In this document: piece by piece, positions 26,876 to 34,381 of the stretch | Layout: each line of letters starts with the position of its first letter | How positions within the stretch are numbered: position 1 is the first letter of the stretch | NCBI RefSeq assembly: GCF_021991835.1 | Contig: NZ_JAHDAU010000001.1 | Coordinates: 496,001-560,000 of the forward strand | Direction: 5' to 3' | DNA length: 64,000 bases | Origin: Polaribacter sargassicola | GTDB lineage: Bacteria; Bacteroidota; Bacteroidia; Flavobacteriales; Flavobacteriaceae | Program-made: the position numbers and the translations under genes | The notes under the pieces: generated by a model | Told to the model about the DNA's origin: nothing | Databases searched by the model: none | The model's input: only the letters and a program-made list of their open reading frames with translations

Positions 26876-26901
26876 TTAGGGAATCCCTAAAAAATCCCTA
26901 A
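26876..26901. promoter_or_regulatory. Three-half-site operator before the excisionase-like gene
   Basis: TTAGGGAATCCCTAA (26876-26890) is an odd-centred perfect palindrome. A further AATCCCTAA follows at 26893-26901, exactly 11 bp after the same half-site at 26882. Phased half-sites just upstream of a helix-turn-helix gene suggest autoregulation or excisionase binding. Confidence 0.5.
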
Positions 26902-26938
26902 CGTGTATTTGTTGAATAACATTTAAATAACATAAGTT

Positions 26939-27202
26939 ATGCAACAATTACAAATTAAATTACCTACACAATTACAATCAGATCTTAATGATATTAAGAG
27001 AGATTTAGAAAACCTTAAAACACACTTTCAGCCGAAAAAACCACAAACTTATTTAAGTAGGGCTGAGGTTTCTAAAATGCTAAATGTTTCTTTTGTTACG
27101 CTTAACAAATGGAATAAAAGCGGACGTTTAAAAGCCGTTGGTATTGGTGGGCGTGTTTTATACAGACAAAGTGATATTGATAACGCTATTGTAGAACTTT
27201 AA
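26939..27202 (+). CDS. Excisionase-like helix-turn-helix protein
   Basis: This 87-aa DNA-binding protein is of the MerR/excisionase-like (HTH_17) type. The first 35 residues form a probable coiled coil (LQSDLNDIKRDLENLKTHF). The helix-turn-helix follows (YLSRAEVSKMLNVSFVTLNK, about 45-64) with the wing GGRVLYRQSDIDNAI. Such proteins in small Bacteroidetes elements direct excision or control replication genes, like AlpA/Xis in phage satellites. The 72-bp upstream gap holds a palindromic operator. The gene ends 13 bp before the next one, so 26939-30600 is probably one operon. Confidence 0.82.
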   Translation: MQQLQIKLPTQLQSDLNDIKRDLENLKTHFQPKKPQTYLSRAEVSKMLNVSFVTLNKWNKSGRLKAVGIGGRVLYRQSDIDNAIVEL

Positions 27203-27215
27203 AAAAGGCTGAAAG

Positions 27216-27626
27216 ATGAAAAATACAACAAACAGCCTTTGTAAGTCTTTTGAGAATGGACTTAACAAAAATACAACAAATAAAGCGCGATTAATAGCTT
27301 ATGTAGAAAAATCGGAATACATAGAAAAAAGCGAACAGCCTATAATATGTAAACAGTTTAATTTAACATATTTAAAAGGCGTTTTCGCTAATGAATACAG
27401 AAAGCGTTTTTATAGATATTTGTATTTTAATACAACTACAACTGCAGAGGTTTCTAAACAAACCAAAATACCCGAAAAATTTCTTTGTCAAGCTAAGGCA
27501 TATTATGAAAAAAAAGGTTTGTTACAAGTTTTATATTCTGATAGATGCCCAGTAACAAAGTCTAATAATGTAAACTTTTTAAGTACTAACAAAAAACTCT
27601 TTTCAGATAATTATAAAATAAAGTAA
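27216..27626 (+). CDS. Hypothetical protein, possible winged-helix DNA-binding
   Basis: This 136-aa protein is of unknown family. The segment from about 78 to 105 (TTTAEVSKQTKIPEKFLCQA, then KAYYEKKGLLQVLYSDRC) has the helix-turn-helix plus short-wing pattern of a winged-helix domain, so a regulator or replication accessory role is possible. Two cysteines flank this region. It lies between the excisionase-like gene (13 bp) and the primase-helicase gene (4 bp) and is almost certainly translated with them. No membrane or signal features are seen. Confidence 0.68.
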   Translation: MKNTTNSLCKSFENGLNKNTTNKARLIAYVEKSEYIEKSEQPIICKQFNLTYLKGVFANEYRKRFYRYLYFNTTTTAEVSKQTKIPEKFLCQAKAYYEKKGLLQVLYSDRCPVTKSNNVNFLSTNKKLFSDNYKIK

Positions 27627-27630
27627 GTTT

Positions 27631-30600
27631 ATGAGCGACTTAAAAAAAGTCGTTCCTATTACTGATTTTAAAGTAAGTGTAAAGCATCATTTTAATAACT
27701 CTAAAATGGTGCTAAATGCACCGTTATTTAGTGAGATTTACAACTACTATTCAGAAAAGAAAAAAGAGGGTAAACCAGTAAAAAAACATCATACTTTAAA
27801 TACTTTATTAGAGCGATTAAATAGTATTAAGGTTAAACCAACAAAAGGCAATAGTATTGCAATCTTAAAAGGTTTGTATAAAGGTGGTACAAGTGGGGTT
27901 TATTGTTACAAATCAGCACCTTTTTTATTTTTTGATATTGATGTAAAAGAAAACGAAAATAGTCGTTTAAATGAATCAAAACAAAATGCAGATGTATTTT
28001 TACAGTTGCAAAAAATAGCGGTTATAGTTTGGCGCTCAAATAGTGGTAAAGGTATTGCAGGGGTTTTGTACGTTCCGCAATTAGTAGAGGTTACAAATAC
28101 AGATGCAACTAAACATTTAAAGATAGGTAATGCAATTACAGATTATCTAACAAAGTTTTTAAATGTAAAATTTGATAATGCACAAAACAAATTTAGGCAA
28201 GTAAGATACCTTGCTTTACAAACAGAAAAACGCTTTATCAATACAAACCCTTATGTATTTACTTATGAATTAAAAGAAATTGTAAAAGTTTCAAATACTG
28301 GCGTTAAACAATATCGTTTTACAGATAATAGAGCGGTTTTTGGCTCAATTAAAGAACAGTTTAACCAAAGTACAACTATTGAAACAGCGCTTTTAAATAC
28401 TGGTTTTAGTCAAGTAAATTCTAATAGATATAAGCACCCCAGTACTACAAGTAAAGATACTGGTTTTGTTAAAAATGAAACTTTTGTAAATTTTAGTAGT
28501 AGTTTTTCTACCTATTATAAGTTTACGCCTTTTGATTTGTATTTAAAACTTCATTATAATAACGATTATAAGCAGTTTTTAGACGCCTTAAAAAAGAAAG
28601 GCTATAAAGAGAAACAACCTCAGCAAAAAGACTTTAAAAAGGCTGAAAACCTTTTAAAACAACCTCAGCACGAACGCGAAAAACAGATTTTTACAGCGTG
28701 TTATGATTTAATAAAAGCAAACTATAAAGACAAGGTTAATTTTATCAATAAAAACGCAAAGAATGATGCTGAAAAAATATTGTTTTTTGATTATTTGAAA
28801 ATAAAACCTTTATCAATTCAATATGATAAAACGCTAAAAATAAAAAATTATGTTAGTGAGCAGTTAAATACAATTTTAAACTATTCTGATGTAAATAATA
28901 AAACCATATTAACCGCAGAAACAGGAACAGGAAAAACAACTTCTTTTTTAATGGATTTTACTAAGTATCGACCTAAAAAGAGATTGTTAATATTAGCACC
29001 TTTAACCGCTATTGTAGAGCAAACAAAAGCAGAATTTAGCAACATAGTTACACTTACAGCAAATAGCACACCCGAAGACCATATAAAAGCAAAAAGAGTT
29101 TCTATTGTTATGGCTACTTATGAGCAAGGGTATAAACATTTAAAAGATCCAAATACATTTGATTATGTTGTTATTGATGAGGTGCATAATTTAATAGTAA
29201 CAAACAGTTATAAACGTGATGCTATTAAAAACTTAACAAGTCTATTGAGTAATTATAAAACTATAGGTTTAACAGGTACTACAAACCAACTTTTTAAAGC
29301 TATTGGTTATAAGTTAGTAAACGTTAAAAAGCAAGATTTAAACCCAGTTGATGTTTATTTAAGAGTAGATAACAGACAACCTTTAAAAATAGCTTTACAG
29401 CACTTACAAACGGTAAAAGGTAAATGTATTTTAAGGGTAAATAGTAGAAATGTTGCAATCGCTTTACAAATAGAATTAATAAAACTTAAAAGATATAAAA
29501 AAAGCGAAATTCTTATTTTAAATTCAGATAATCATATTAAAAAAAGTCAAGATTTTAAACAGCTAACTAAACAAAGCAAATTTAATGATGTTATAAAATT
29601 AGTAATTACAACCGCTTTAATTGATGAGGGTTTAAGTATAAAACAGAAAGGTTTTACAGATGTTGTTTTCATAGAAACAGATTATAAACCAATGCCCGAA
29701 TCTGTTAAGCAGTTCTTTGCACGTTTTAGAAATGAAGACAAAAACCGCAAAAACTATTTTTACTATAAAGAAACAAAAGACCAAACTTTAAAAAGTTGGA
29801 ATCCACACTATAATTTTATAGAAACAAAAAAGAATCTTATTGCTGAATCTGAAAACATAAATGTAAATGATACAGATAAAAAAGATAGTATCAATACCAA
29901 ATATTTGTACTACGATAATAGTTTTGTAAATGATTATGCACTTGCTTATGATGTATCAAAAACCTTTTTTGGTATGATGACAAAACAAGAATTTATACAT
30001 TTTTTAGAACTCAATTATAATATTAATATCATAGAGGACAAAAAACATATTCAGACTAAATTCGACACAAACGAAAGTAAAAAACAAAACAATCAAAATA
30101 AACAACTGGTTGCAAACAACTGGCTAAATAATAAAGATGAGGTTTTAAATGCTTTGTTTGTTATTACTGATAATTCAGAAATAAAAAAATCAATTTCTTA
30201 CATAGGTTTACAGCCAAAAGATGAGATATACAATTTAGTGAGCGACAATTTAAAAACCTTTGAAGACCTACAAAGAAACAGCACACTTTTAGAGCGTTTT
30301 AATATTAAGAATGTAGATAGTATTTTAATTGATACAATAAAATTAAAACCTATAGATTTAAGAAATGTAAACCGTAAAATTAAACTGTTTCAAAATATTG
30401 ATACAATAAACAATCCGAAGACAAAAACAGATGAAAAAAATAAAACCAAACTTTTAAATTTTCTGAAAGAATCTGTAAAACTTAAAAACATCAATAAAAG
30501 AACCTTGTTTAAAGAATGGAATAAATTAAGATGTAATAGTAAAAAGCCAAGTTATTACAACTTAATAGACTTGTTAGAATGGTACAAAACATCTTTGTAA
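27631..30600 (+). CDS. Primase-helicase replication protein (BT4734/VirE-N-like domain + SF2 helicase)
   Basis: This 989-aa protein probably replicates the element. Residues about 50-170 resemble the BT4734/VirE N-terminal domain, a primase-polymerase-like fold, with the acidic motif FFDIDVKE and the SNSGKGIAGVLYVP segment. After a linker, a superfamily-2 helicase core starts near 425: Walker A TGTGKTT (431-437), DEVH box (516-519), motif III GLTGTT and the motif VI-like QFFARFRNE. The C-terminal 250 residues are Lys/Asn-rich and unrecognised. The combination matches replication modules of satellites and plasmids, and the repeat-rich region directly downstream is a good candidate origin. The reading frame is intact. 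Confidence 0.85.
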   Translation: MSDLKKVVPITDFKVSVKHHFNNSKMVLNAPLFSEIYNYYSEKKKEGKPVKKHHTLNTLLERLNSIKVKPTKGNSIAILKGLYKGGTSGVYCYKSAPFLFFDIDVKENENSRLNESKQNADVFLQLQKIAVIVWRSNSGKGIAGVLYVPQLVEVTNTDATKHLKIGNAITDYLTKFLNVKFDNAQNKFRQVRYLALQTEKRFINTNPYVFTYELKEIVKVSNTGVKQYRFTDNRAVFGSIKEQFNQSTTIETALLNTGFSQVNSNRYKHPSTTSKDTGFVKNETFVNFSSSFSTYYKFTPFDLYLKLHYNNDYKQFLDALKKKGYKEKQPQQKDFKKAENLLKQPQHEREKQIFTACYDLIKANYKDKVNFINKNAKNDAEKILFFDYLKIKPLSIQYDKTLKIKNYVSEQLNTILNYSDVNNKTILTAETGTGKTTSFLMDFTKYRPKKRLLILAPLTAIVEQTKAEFSNIVTLTANSTPEDHIKAKRVSIVMATYEQGYKHLKDPNTFDYVVIDEVHNLIVTNSYKRDAIKNLTSLLSNYKTIGLTGTTNQLFKAIGYKLVNVKKQDLNPVDVYLRVDNRQPLKIALQHLQTVKGKCILRVNSRNVAIALQIELIKLKRYKKSEILILNSDNHIKKSQDFKQLTKQSKFNDVIKLVITTALIDEGLSIKQKGFTDVVFIETDYKPMPESVKQFFARFRNEDKNRKNYFYYKETKDQTLKSWNPHYNFIETKKNLIAESENINVNDTDKKDSINTKYLYYDNSFVNDYALAYDVSKTFFGMMTKQEFIHFLELNYNINIIEDKKHIQTKFDTNESKKQNNQNKQLVANNWLNNKDEVLNALFVITDNSEIKKSISYIGLQPKDEIYNLVSDNLKTFEDLQRNSTLLERFNIKNVDSILIDTIKLKPIDLRNVNRKIKLFQNIDTINNPKTKTDEKNKTKLLNFLKESVKLKNINKRTLFKEWNKLRCNSKKPSYYNLIDLLEWYKTSL

Positions 30601-31242
30601 TTATAAGGAATAAAAAAAGATGTTAGAATCTGTTAAGCCTTATGTATAAAGGTATCAGAAGAAATTTAATACAAAATTTTATTACAATTAATTTTTGTAA
30701 AAAAAGCATAAAAAAAGGCTACTAAAAAGTAACCTTATAAACCGTTCAAAGTTCAATAATACAACTAAGTATTATAAAGTAAATATACTTTTTTTTATCT
30801 AAAATAAACGTCTAAAAATTGCTTTTTGTAAGTTGTTTAAATACTTCATAAATAAAAAGTTCTATACTATTTTTTTACGCGTGTATTTTTGTTGTAATAT
30901 AATCAGTTAATCTAATAGCAATAACAATTAATAATTATTCAAATAGGACACTATAAAAAAGAGTTATACAAAAAGTTCTTTAGTATCTGACGCGCGCGCG
31001 TATTGGTTACTTAATTTAAATAGTTATTACTATCTGTTCGCACTCGCTTATTTTTGTTTAAAAGATAAATATAGTTTTGGGAAACCATAAAAAATACAAG
31101 CAGTTAATCTAAGAAGTAATTAACAGTTTTATTTATCGTTTTTCACACTATAAAAAGCCAGATTTATAAAAGTTCGTTACTATCTGTTCGCGCGTGTATT
31201 ATTGTTTTGAAAATAATAAAAAACTATATGATTTTGTTAATC
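30601..31242. repeat. Repeat-rich non-coding region, candidate origin or RNA locus
   Basis: No gene is present. A diverged direct duplication with a 197-bp period is evident: CAGTTAATCTAA at 30904 and 31101, ACACTATAAAAA at 30948 and 31145, AAAAGTTC at 30971 and 31168, and a TATCTG plus GCGCG-rich core at 30984 and 31181. A further pair (30861-30893 and 31027-31058) shares TATTTTTGTT, which fits the promoter consensus TAnnTTTG, and the 15-mer TTACTATCTGTTCGC is exact at 31027 and 31177. The CG-rich cores (CGCGCGCGCG at 30991) stand out in AT-rich DNA. Iterons of an origin or repeated small-RNA promoters are both possible. Confidence 0.65.
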
Positions 31243-31261
31243 GTTGGCAAATGGTTGGCAA
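31243..31261 (+). repeat. Right arm-type integrase sites (paired GTTGGCAA)
   Basis: GTTGGCAA at 31243-31250 and 31254-31261 has the same 11-bp period and orientation as the left pair. The distance to the core is 59 bp here and about 137 bp at the left. Confidence 0.65.
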
Positions 31262-31283
31262 GAATAAGAGTAATAAAACTTAA

Positions 31284-31315
31284 AAACCCTGAAAATCAAT
31301 TGATTAACAGGGTTT
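31284..31315 (-). terminator. Element-borne terminator placed behind tRNA-Leu
   Basis: On the minus strand AAACCCTG pairs with CAGGGTTT, enclosing the palindrome AATCAATTGATT, and T residues follow. It sits just inside the element next to the att core and so replaces the chromosomal tRNA terminator at 24276-24316 that integration pushed away. Confidence 0.7.
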
Positions 31316-31320
31316 AGTTG

Positions 31321-31345
31321 TTTAAATGGTACTCAAGGTGGGAAT
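31321..31345. repeat. attR: right 25-bp attachment repeat
   Basis: Second copy of the 25-bp repeat. It overlaps the last 19 nt of the tRNA-Leu gene including the encoded CCA, so the element restores an intact tRNA on integration. Confidence 0.85.
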
Positions 31346-31411
31346 CGAACCCACACTCCCGAAAGAACTGGATTTTGAATCCAGCGCGTCTACCAATTCC
31401 GCCACTTGAGC
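31327..31411 (-). tRNA. tRNA-Leu (anticodon CAA), CCA encoded
   Basis: Read on the minus strand the gene starts GCTCAAGTGGCGGAATTGG and has the long variable arm of class II tRNAs. The anticodon stem-loop is CTGGA-TTCAAAA-TCCAG, which gives anticodon CAA (codon UUG). The T-arm contains GGTTCGATTCC. The acceptor stem closes with CTTGAGT, and discriminator A and the encoded CCA lie at 31327-31329. The gene is 85 nt with CCA. Its 3' end is the integration site of the element at 24314-31345 and belongs to the right attachment repeat. Confidence 0.95.
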
Positions 31412-31494
31412 ATTAAATTTATTCGGACTGCAAATGTATTAAAATATTTTATTTTAAACTGAAAAAATAAATGTGAAACTCAATAAATAATTTC

Positions 31495-31502
31495 TACTTT
31501 TG
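31495..31502 (+). promoter_or_regulatory. prs promoter -7 element
   Basis: TACTTTTG fits TAnnTTTG and ends 34 nt before the prs ATG at 31537. Confidence 0.55.
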
Positions 31503-31536
31503 CGTCTCACAACAACACAATAAAAAAAACAACTAA

Positions 31537-32478
31537 ATGCTTATAAATCAGCTTGCACCAAAATTATTTGCTTGTAGACAAAGCACAGTTTTGGCAGAAA
31601 AAATTGCTAAAGAGTATAATACTACACTAGGAAAAGTAAAAACAACTTACTTTAGTGATGGAGAATTTCAACCAGCTTTTGAAGAATCTGTTCGTGGTAG
31701 AAGAGTTTTTATAATAGGTTCTACTTTTCCTAACGCAGACAATTTAATGGAAATGTTGTTGATGTTAGATGCTGCAAAAAGAGCATCTGCAAGACATATT
31801 ACAGCAGTTATGCCATATTTTGGTTGGGCAAGACAAGATAGAAAAGATCAACCTAGGGTTGCAATTGGTGCTAAATTAGTAGCTAAACTTTTAGAATCTG
31901 CAGGAGCTACTAGAATTATGACAATGGATTTACATGCAGATCAAATTCAAGGTTTTTTCGAAAAACCAGTAGATCATTTATTTGCTTCTTCTATTTTCTT
32001 ACCATACATAGAAAGCTTGCAATTAGAAAACCTAACTATTGCATCGCCAGATATGGGAGGTTCTAAAAGAGCATATGCTTACTCTAAACATTTATTATCT
32101 GAAGTAGTAATATGTTACAAACAAAGAAAGAAAGCAAATGTTATTGGCCATATGGAGTTAATTGGTGATGTGGTTGGTAAAAATGTTATTTTAATTGATG
32201 ACATGATTGATACAGGAGGAACTCTAGCACACGCAGCAAATTTAATGAAAGAAAGAGGTGCATTAAGTGTACGTGCAATATGTACACATCCTATATTATC
32301 TGGTGGCGCATATGAAAAAATAGAAAACTCTGCTTTAACAGAATTAATAGTTTCAGACACAATTCCGTTAAAAAAGAATGTATCTAAAATAAAAGTTGTA
32401 TCTTGCGCGCCATTATTTGCGGATGTTATGCATAAAGTGCAAGATAACACTTCAATTAGTGATAAATTTTTAATGTAA
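31537..32478 (+). CDS. prs: Ribose-phosphate pyrophosphokinase (PRPP synthetase)
   Basis: Prs makes phosphoribosyl pyrophosphate from ribose-5-phosphate and ATP for nucleotide, histidine and tryptophan synthesis. The protein has 313 aa, the class I length. Visible motifs are the catalytic flexible-loop region with YFGWARQDRKDQPR, the divalent-cation site MDLHADQIQGFF, and the PRPP signature VILIDDMIDTGGT. It is followed 19 bp later by rplY, a common order in Flavobacteriia and other bacteria. A promoter lies in the gap after tRNA-Leu. Confidence 0.97.
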   Translation: MLINQLAPKLFACRQSTVLAEKIAKEYNTTLGKVKTTYFSDGEFQPAFEESVRGRRVFIIGSTFPNADNLMEMLLMLDAAKRASARHITAVMPYFGWARQDRKDQPRVAIGAKLVAKLLESAGATRIMTMDLHADQIQGFFEKPVDHLFASSIFLPYIESLQLENLTIASPDMGGSKRAYAYSKHLLSEVVICYKQRKKANVIGHMELIGDVVGKNVILIDDMIDTGGTLAHAANLMKERGALSVRAICTHPILSGGAYEKIENSALTELIVSDTIPLKKNVSKIKVVSCAPLFADVMHKVQDNTSISDKFLM

Positions 32479-32497
32479 ATAAATAATAAAAAAAGTA

Positions 32498-33073
32498 ATG
32501 AAATCAATTACAATTAAAGGATCAAAAAGAGAAAGCGTAGGTAAAGTAGCTACTAAGGCCTTACGTAATGCTGGTATGGTTCCTTGCGTTATATACGGAG
32601 GAGATAAACCAGTTCATTTTTCATCAGAAGAAAAATCGTTCAAAAGTTTAGTGTATACTCCAAATGTATATACTGCAACTATTGAGGTTGATGGAAAAAA
32701 AATATCTGCAATTTTACAAGACATTCAATTTCACCCAGTAACAGATAAAATCTTACACGTAGATTTTTATCAGTTATTTGATGATAAAGAAGTAACAATG
32801 AATATTCCTCTTCGTTTGGTAGGTAAATCTAAAGGTGTTGCAGTTGGTGGTGCTTTACGTCAAAACTTACGTAAAATAAAAGTAAAAGCTATACCAGCAA
32901 ATTTACCAGATTTTATTGAAGCTGATATTACTGAATTACAAATTGGTAATAAATTATACATTAGTTCTTTAAGAAATGATGATTATTCTATTATGCACCC
33001 AGATAACACTGTGGTTGCACAAGTAAGAATGTCTCGTAATGCAACTAAAGCAGCAGCAGAAGCAGCAGAATAA
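32498..33073 (+). CDS. rplY: 50S ribosomal protein L25 (CTC family, two-domain)
   Basis: This 5S rRNA-binding ribosomal protein has 191 aa. The N-terminal L25 domain (1-90) shows VPCVIYGG and [20 protein letters not shown]. The C-terminal beta domain of the CTC/TL5 type (95-180) shows the [12 protein letters not shown] motif, and the tail is Ala/Glu-rich. The two-domain form is usual outside gamma-proteobacteria. It is probably co-transcribed with prs and followed by a strong terminator. Confidence 0.96.
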   Translation: MKSITIKGSKRESVGKVATKALRNAGMVPCVIYGGDKPVHFSSEEKSFKSLVYTPNVYTATIEVDGKKISAILQDIQFHPVTDKILHVDFYQLFDDKEVTMNIPLRLVGKSKGVAVGGALRQNLRKIKVKAIPANLPDFIEADITELQIGNKLYISSLRNDDYSIMHPDNTVVAQVRMSRNATKAAAEAAE

Positions 33074-33093
33074 ATTTGTTGTTTATCTAAAAT

Positions 33094-33127
33094 AAAAAAA
33101 GCGTTACATTATGTAACGCTTTTTTTA
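33094..33127 (+). terminator. Terminator of prs-rplY
   Basis: AGCGTTAC (33100-33107) pairs with GTAACGCT (33113-33120), an A run precedes and a T run follows. Confidence 0.85.
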
Positions 33128-33188
33128 TTTCTATAAACTTAATAGGTTTTTAGAATTGTTTTAGAGTTTTGAATTATGTATTTCTTCT

Positions 33189-33196
33189 TATTTTTG
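33189..33196 (+). promoter_or_regulatory. pth promoter -7 element
   Basis: TATTTTTG fits TAnnTTTG. Transcription would begin near 33203, after the first in-frame ATG (33201), which argues for the ATG at 33264 as the pth start. Confidence 0.55.
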
Positions 33197-33263
33197 AAGA
33201 ATGAATTTAAAAAGCTTTTTTCTAAATAAAATAGGTATAAGAGTTGAAAGTAAAGAAGAATTA

Positions 33264-33830
33264 ATGAAAAAATTTTTAATTGTTGGTTTAGGTAATATTG
33301 GTGATAAATATACCAACACACGCCATAATATTGGTTTTAAAATACTAGATGAGCTTGCAGAAGAATACAATGTAACTTTTGAAACAGAAAAATTAGGTGA
33401 CATTGCTACTTTTAGGTTTAAAGGAAGAACATTTATTTTATTAAAACCAAATACTTTTATGAATTTAAGTGGTAAGGCTGTAAAGTATTGGTTAGAAAAA
33501 GAAAAAATAGCTATAGATAACTTATTGGTTGTTACAGATGATTTAAATATAGATTTTGGAACCATAAGAATTAAAGCTAAAGGAAGTGATGGTGGCCATA
33601 ATGGCTTAAAAGACATTCAGGAGAAACTGGGTGGTAATAAATATCCAAGATTTCGTTTTGGAGTTGGAGGAAATTTTAGCAGAGGTAATCAAGTAGATTT
33701 TGTTCTTGGAGAATGGAATAAAGATGAAACGAGCCTTTTAATAGAACGTTTACCAACTTCAGCTAAAGCTATAATCTCTTTTGGTACAGCGGGTTTGGCT
33801 AATACAATGAATACATTTAACGGTAAATAA
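33264..33830 (+). CDS. pth: Peptidyl-tRNA hydrolase
   Basis: Pth recycles peptidyl-tRNA released from stalled ribosomes. With the start at 33264 the protein has 188 aa, the family norm, and begins MKKFLIVGLGNIG. Catalytic and substrate residues are in TRHNIGF (His), LLKPNTFMNLSG (Asn), VTDDLNIDFG (Asp) and GSDGGHNGLKDI. An in-frame ATG at 33201 would add 21 residues, but it lies at or before the expected transcription start. Related flavobacteria may use such an extended form, so the start is not certain. Confidence 0.93.
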   Translation: MKKFLIVGLGNIGDKYTNTRHNIGFKILDELAEEYNVTFETEKLGDIATFRFKGRTFILLKPNTFMNLSGKAVKYWLEKEKIAIDNLLVVTDDLNIDFGTIRIKAKGSDGGHNGLKDIQEKLGGNKYPRFRFGVGGNFSRGNQVDFVLGEWNKDETSLLIERLPTSAKAIISFGTAGLANTMNTFNGK

Positions 33831-33875
33831 ACATTAGAATCAATTTATTTTAATACTTTTAAAAAAAGTGTTTTA

Positions 33876-34376
33876 ATGAAAAAATTGATACTATTAATAA
33901 TTATTTGCACAACATTTTCTAGTTGTTTTTACTTTTATGAAGAATCTGAAAATGGTGGTGGAGATCCTTTTTTTTCTAATTATACTCCTGTAGTTTTAGA
34001 TAGAAATGAGTTCGAAAATTCAATCGAAATTTTAGAACCAATCCCCGTTGCAGAATCATCTAAAATATATATTATTAACGATTATATATTTATTAATGAT
34101 AAAAGAACAGGTTTTCATATTTTTGATAATACAGACCCCTCAAACCCTATTAAAAAGAAATTCTTAAAAATTCCTGGAGCAACAGATATTGCTATCAGAA
34201 ATGATGTTTTATACATTAACCAAGCAACAGACTTGGTTGTTTTAACAATAGATTTTACTACGTTAGAGATAAGTTTAAATAAAAGACTTAAAGATGTTTT
34301 TCCTGCATTAACTTCGCCAGAAGGAGAATGGTATTATTATGAGGATGAGGTTGTTGTTAATTGGATTTTAAAATAA
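33876..34376 (+). CDS. Lipoprotein with LVIVD-like repeats (short)
   Basis: This exported 166-aa lipoprotein has a signal peptide of 16 residues and lipid anchor C17 (TTFSSC). The segment from about 60 to 125 contains a beta-propeller-like repeat of the LVIVD type (YIINDYIFINDKRTGFHIFD, then NTDPSNPI). It starts 45 bp after pth and is followed 5 bp later by a longer lipoprotein of the same repeat type, so the two are probably expressed together. A function at the cell surface cannot be named from sequence. With only about two blades it is too short to form a propeller alone and may pair with its neighbour. Confidence 0.72.
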   Translation: MKKLILLIIICTTFSSCFYFYEESENGGGDPFFSNYTPVVLDRNEFENSIEILEPIPVAESSKIYIINDYIFINDKRTGFHIFDNTDPSNPIKKKFLKIPGATDIAIRNDVLYINQATDLVVLTIDFTTLEISLNKRLKDVFPALTSPEGEWYYYEDEVVVNWILK

Positions 34377-34381
34377 AAGCT

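Larger units (their letters stand above)
24314..31345. mobile_element. 7.0-kb integrated satellite-like element at tRNA-Leu(CAA)
   Basis: The element is bounded by 25-bp perfect direct repeats (24314-24338 and 31321-31345), the right one being the 3' end of tRNA-Leu. The period is 7,007 bp. Gene order is tyrosine recombinase, unknown 315-aa protein, excisionase-like protein, unknown 136-aa protein, primase-helicase, then 726 bp without genes. No relaxase, coupling protein, capsid, terminase or recognisable defence/resistance gene is present. Such a minimal set (int, xis, primase-helicase, repeat-rich end) resembles phage satellites or integrated plasmids. The ends are intact and no gene looks broken, so excision may still be possible. 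Confidence 0.85.

Noticed and set aside
30601..31320. CRISPR array in the repeat-rich end of the element
   Set aside because: Repeats are few, diverged and spaced at 197 bp; there are no regular spacers and no cas genes.
24314..31345. Classification as a conjugative or mobilizable transposon
   Set aside because: No relaxase, MobC, TraG-like coupling or transfer gene is present; the replication and excision genes alone do not support it.
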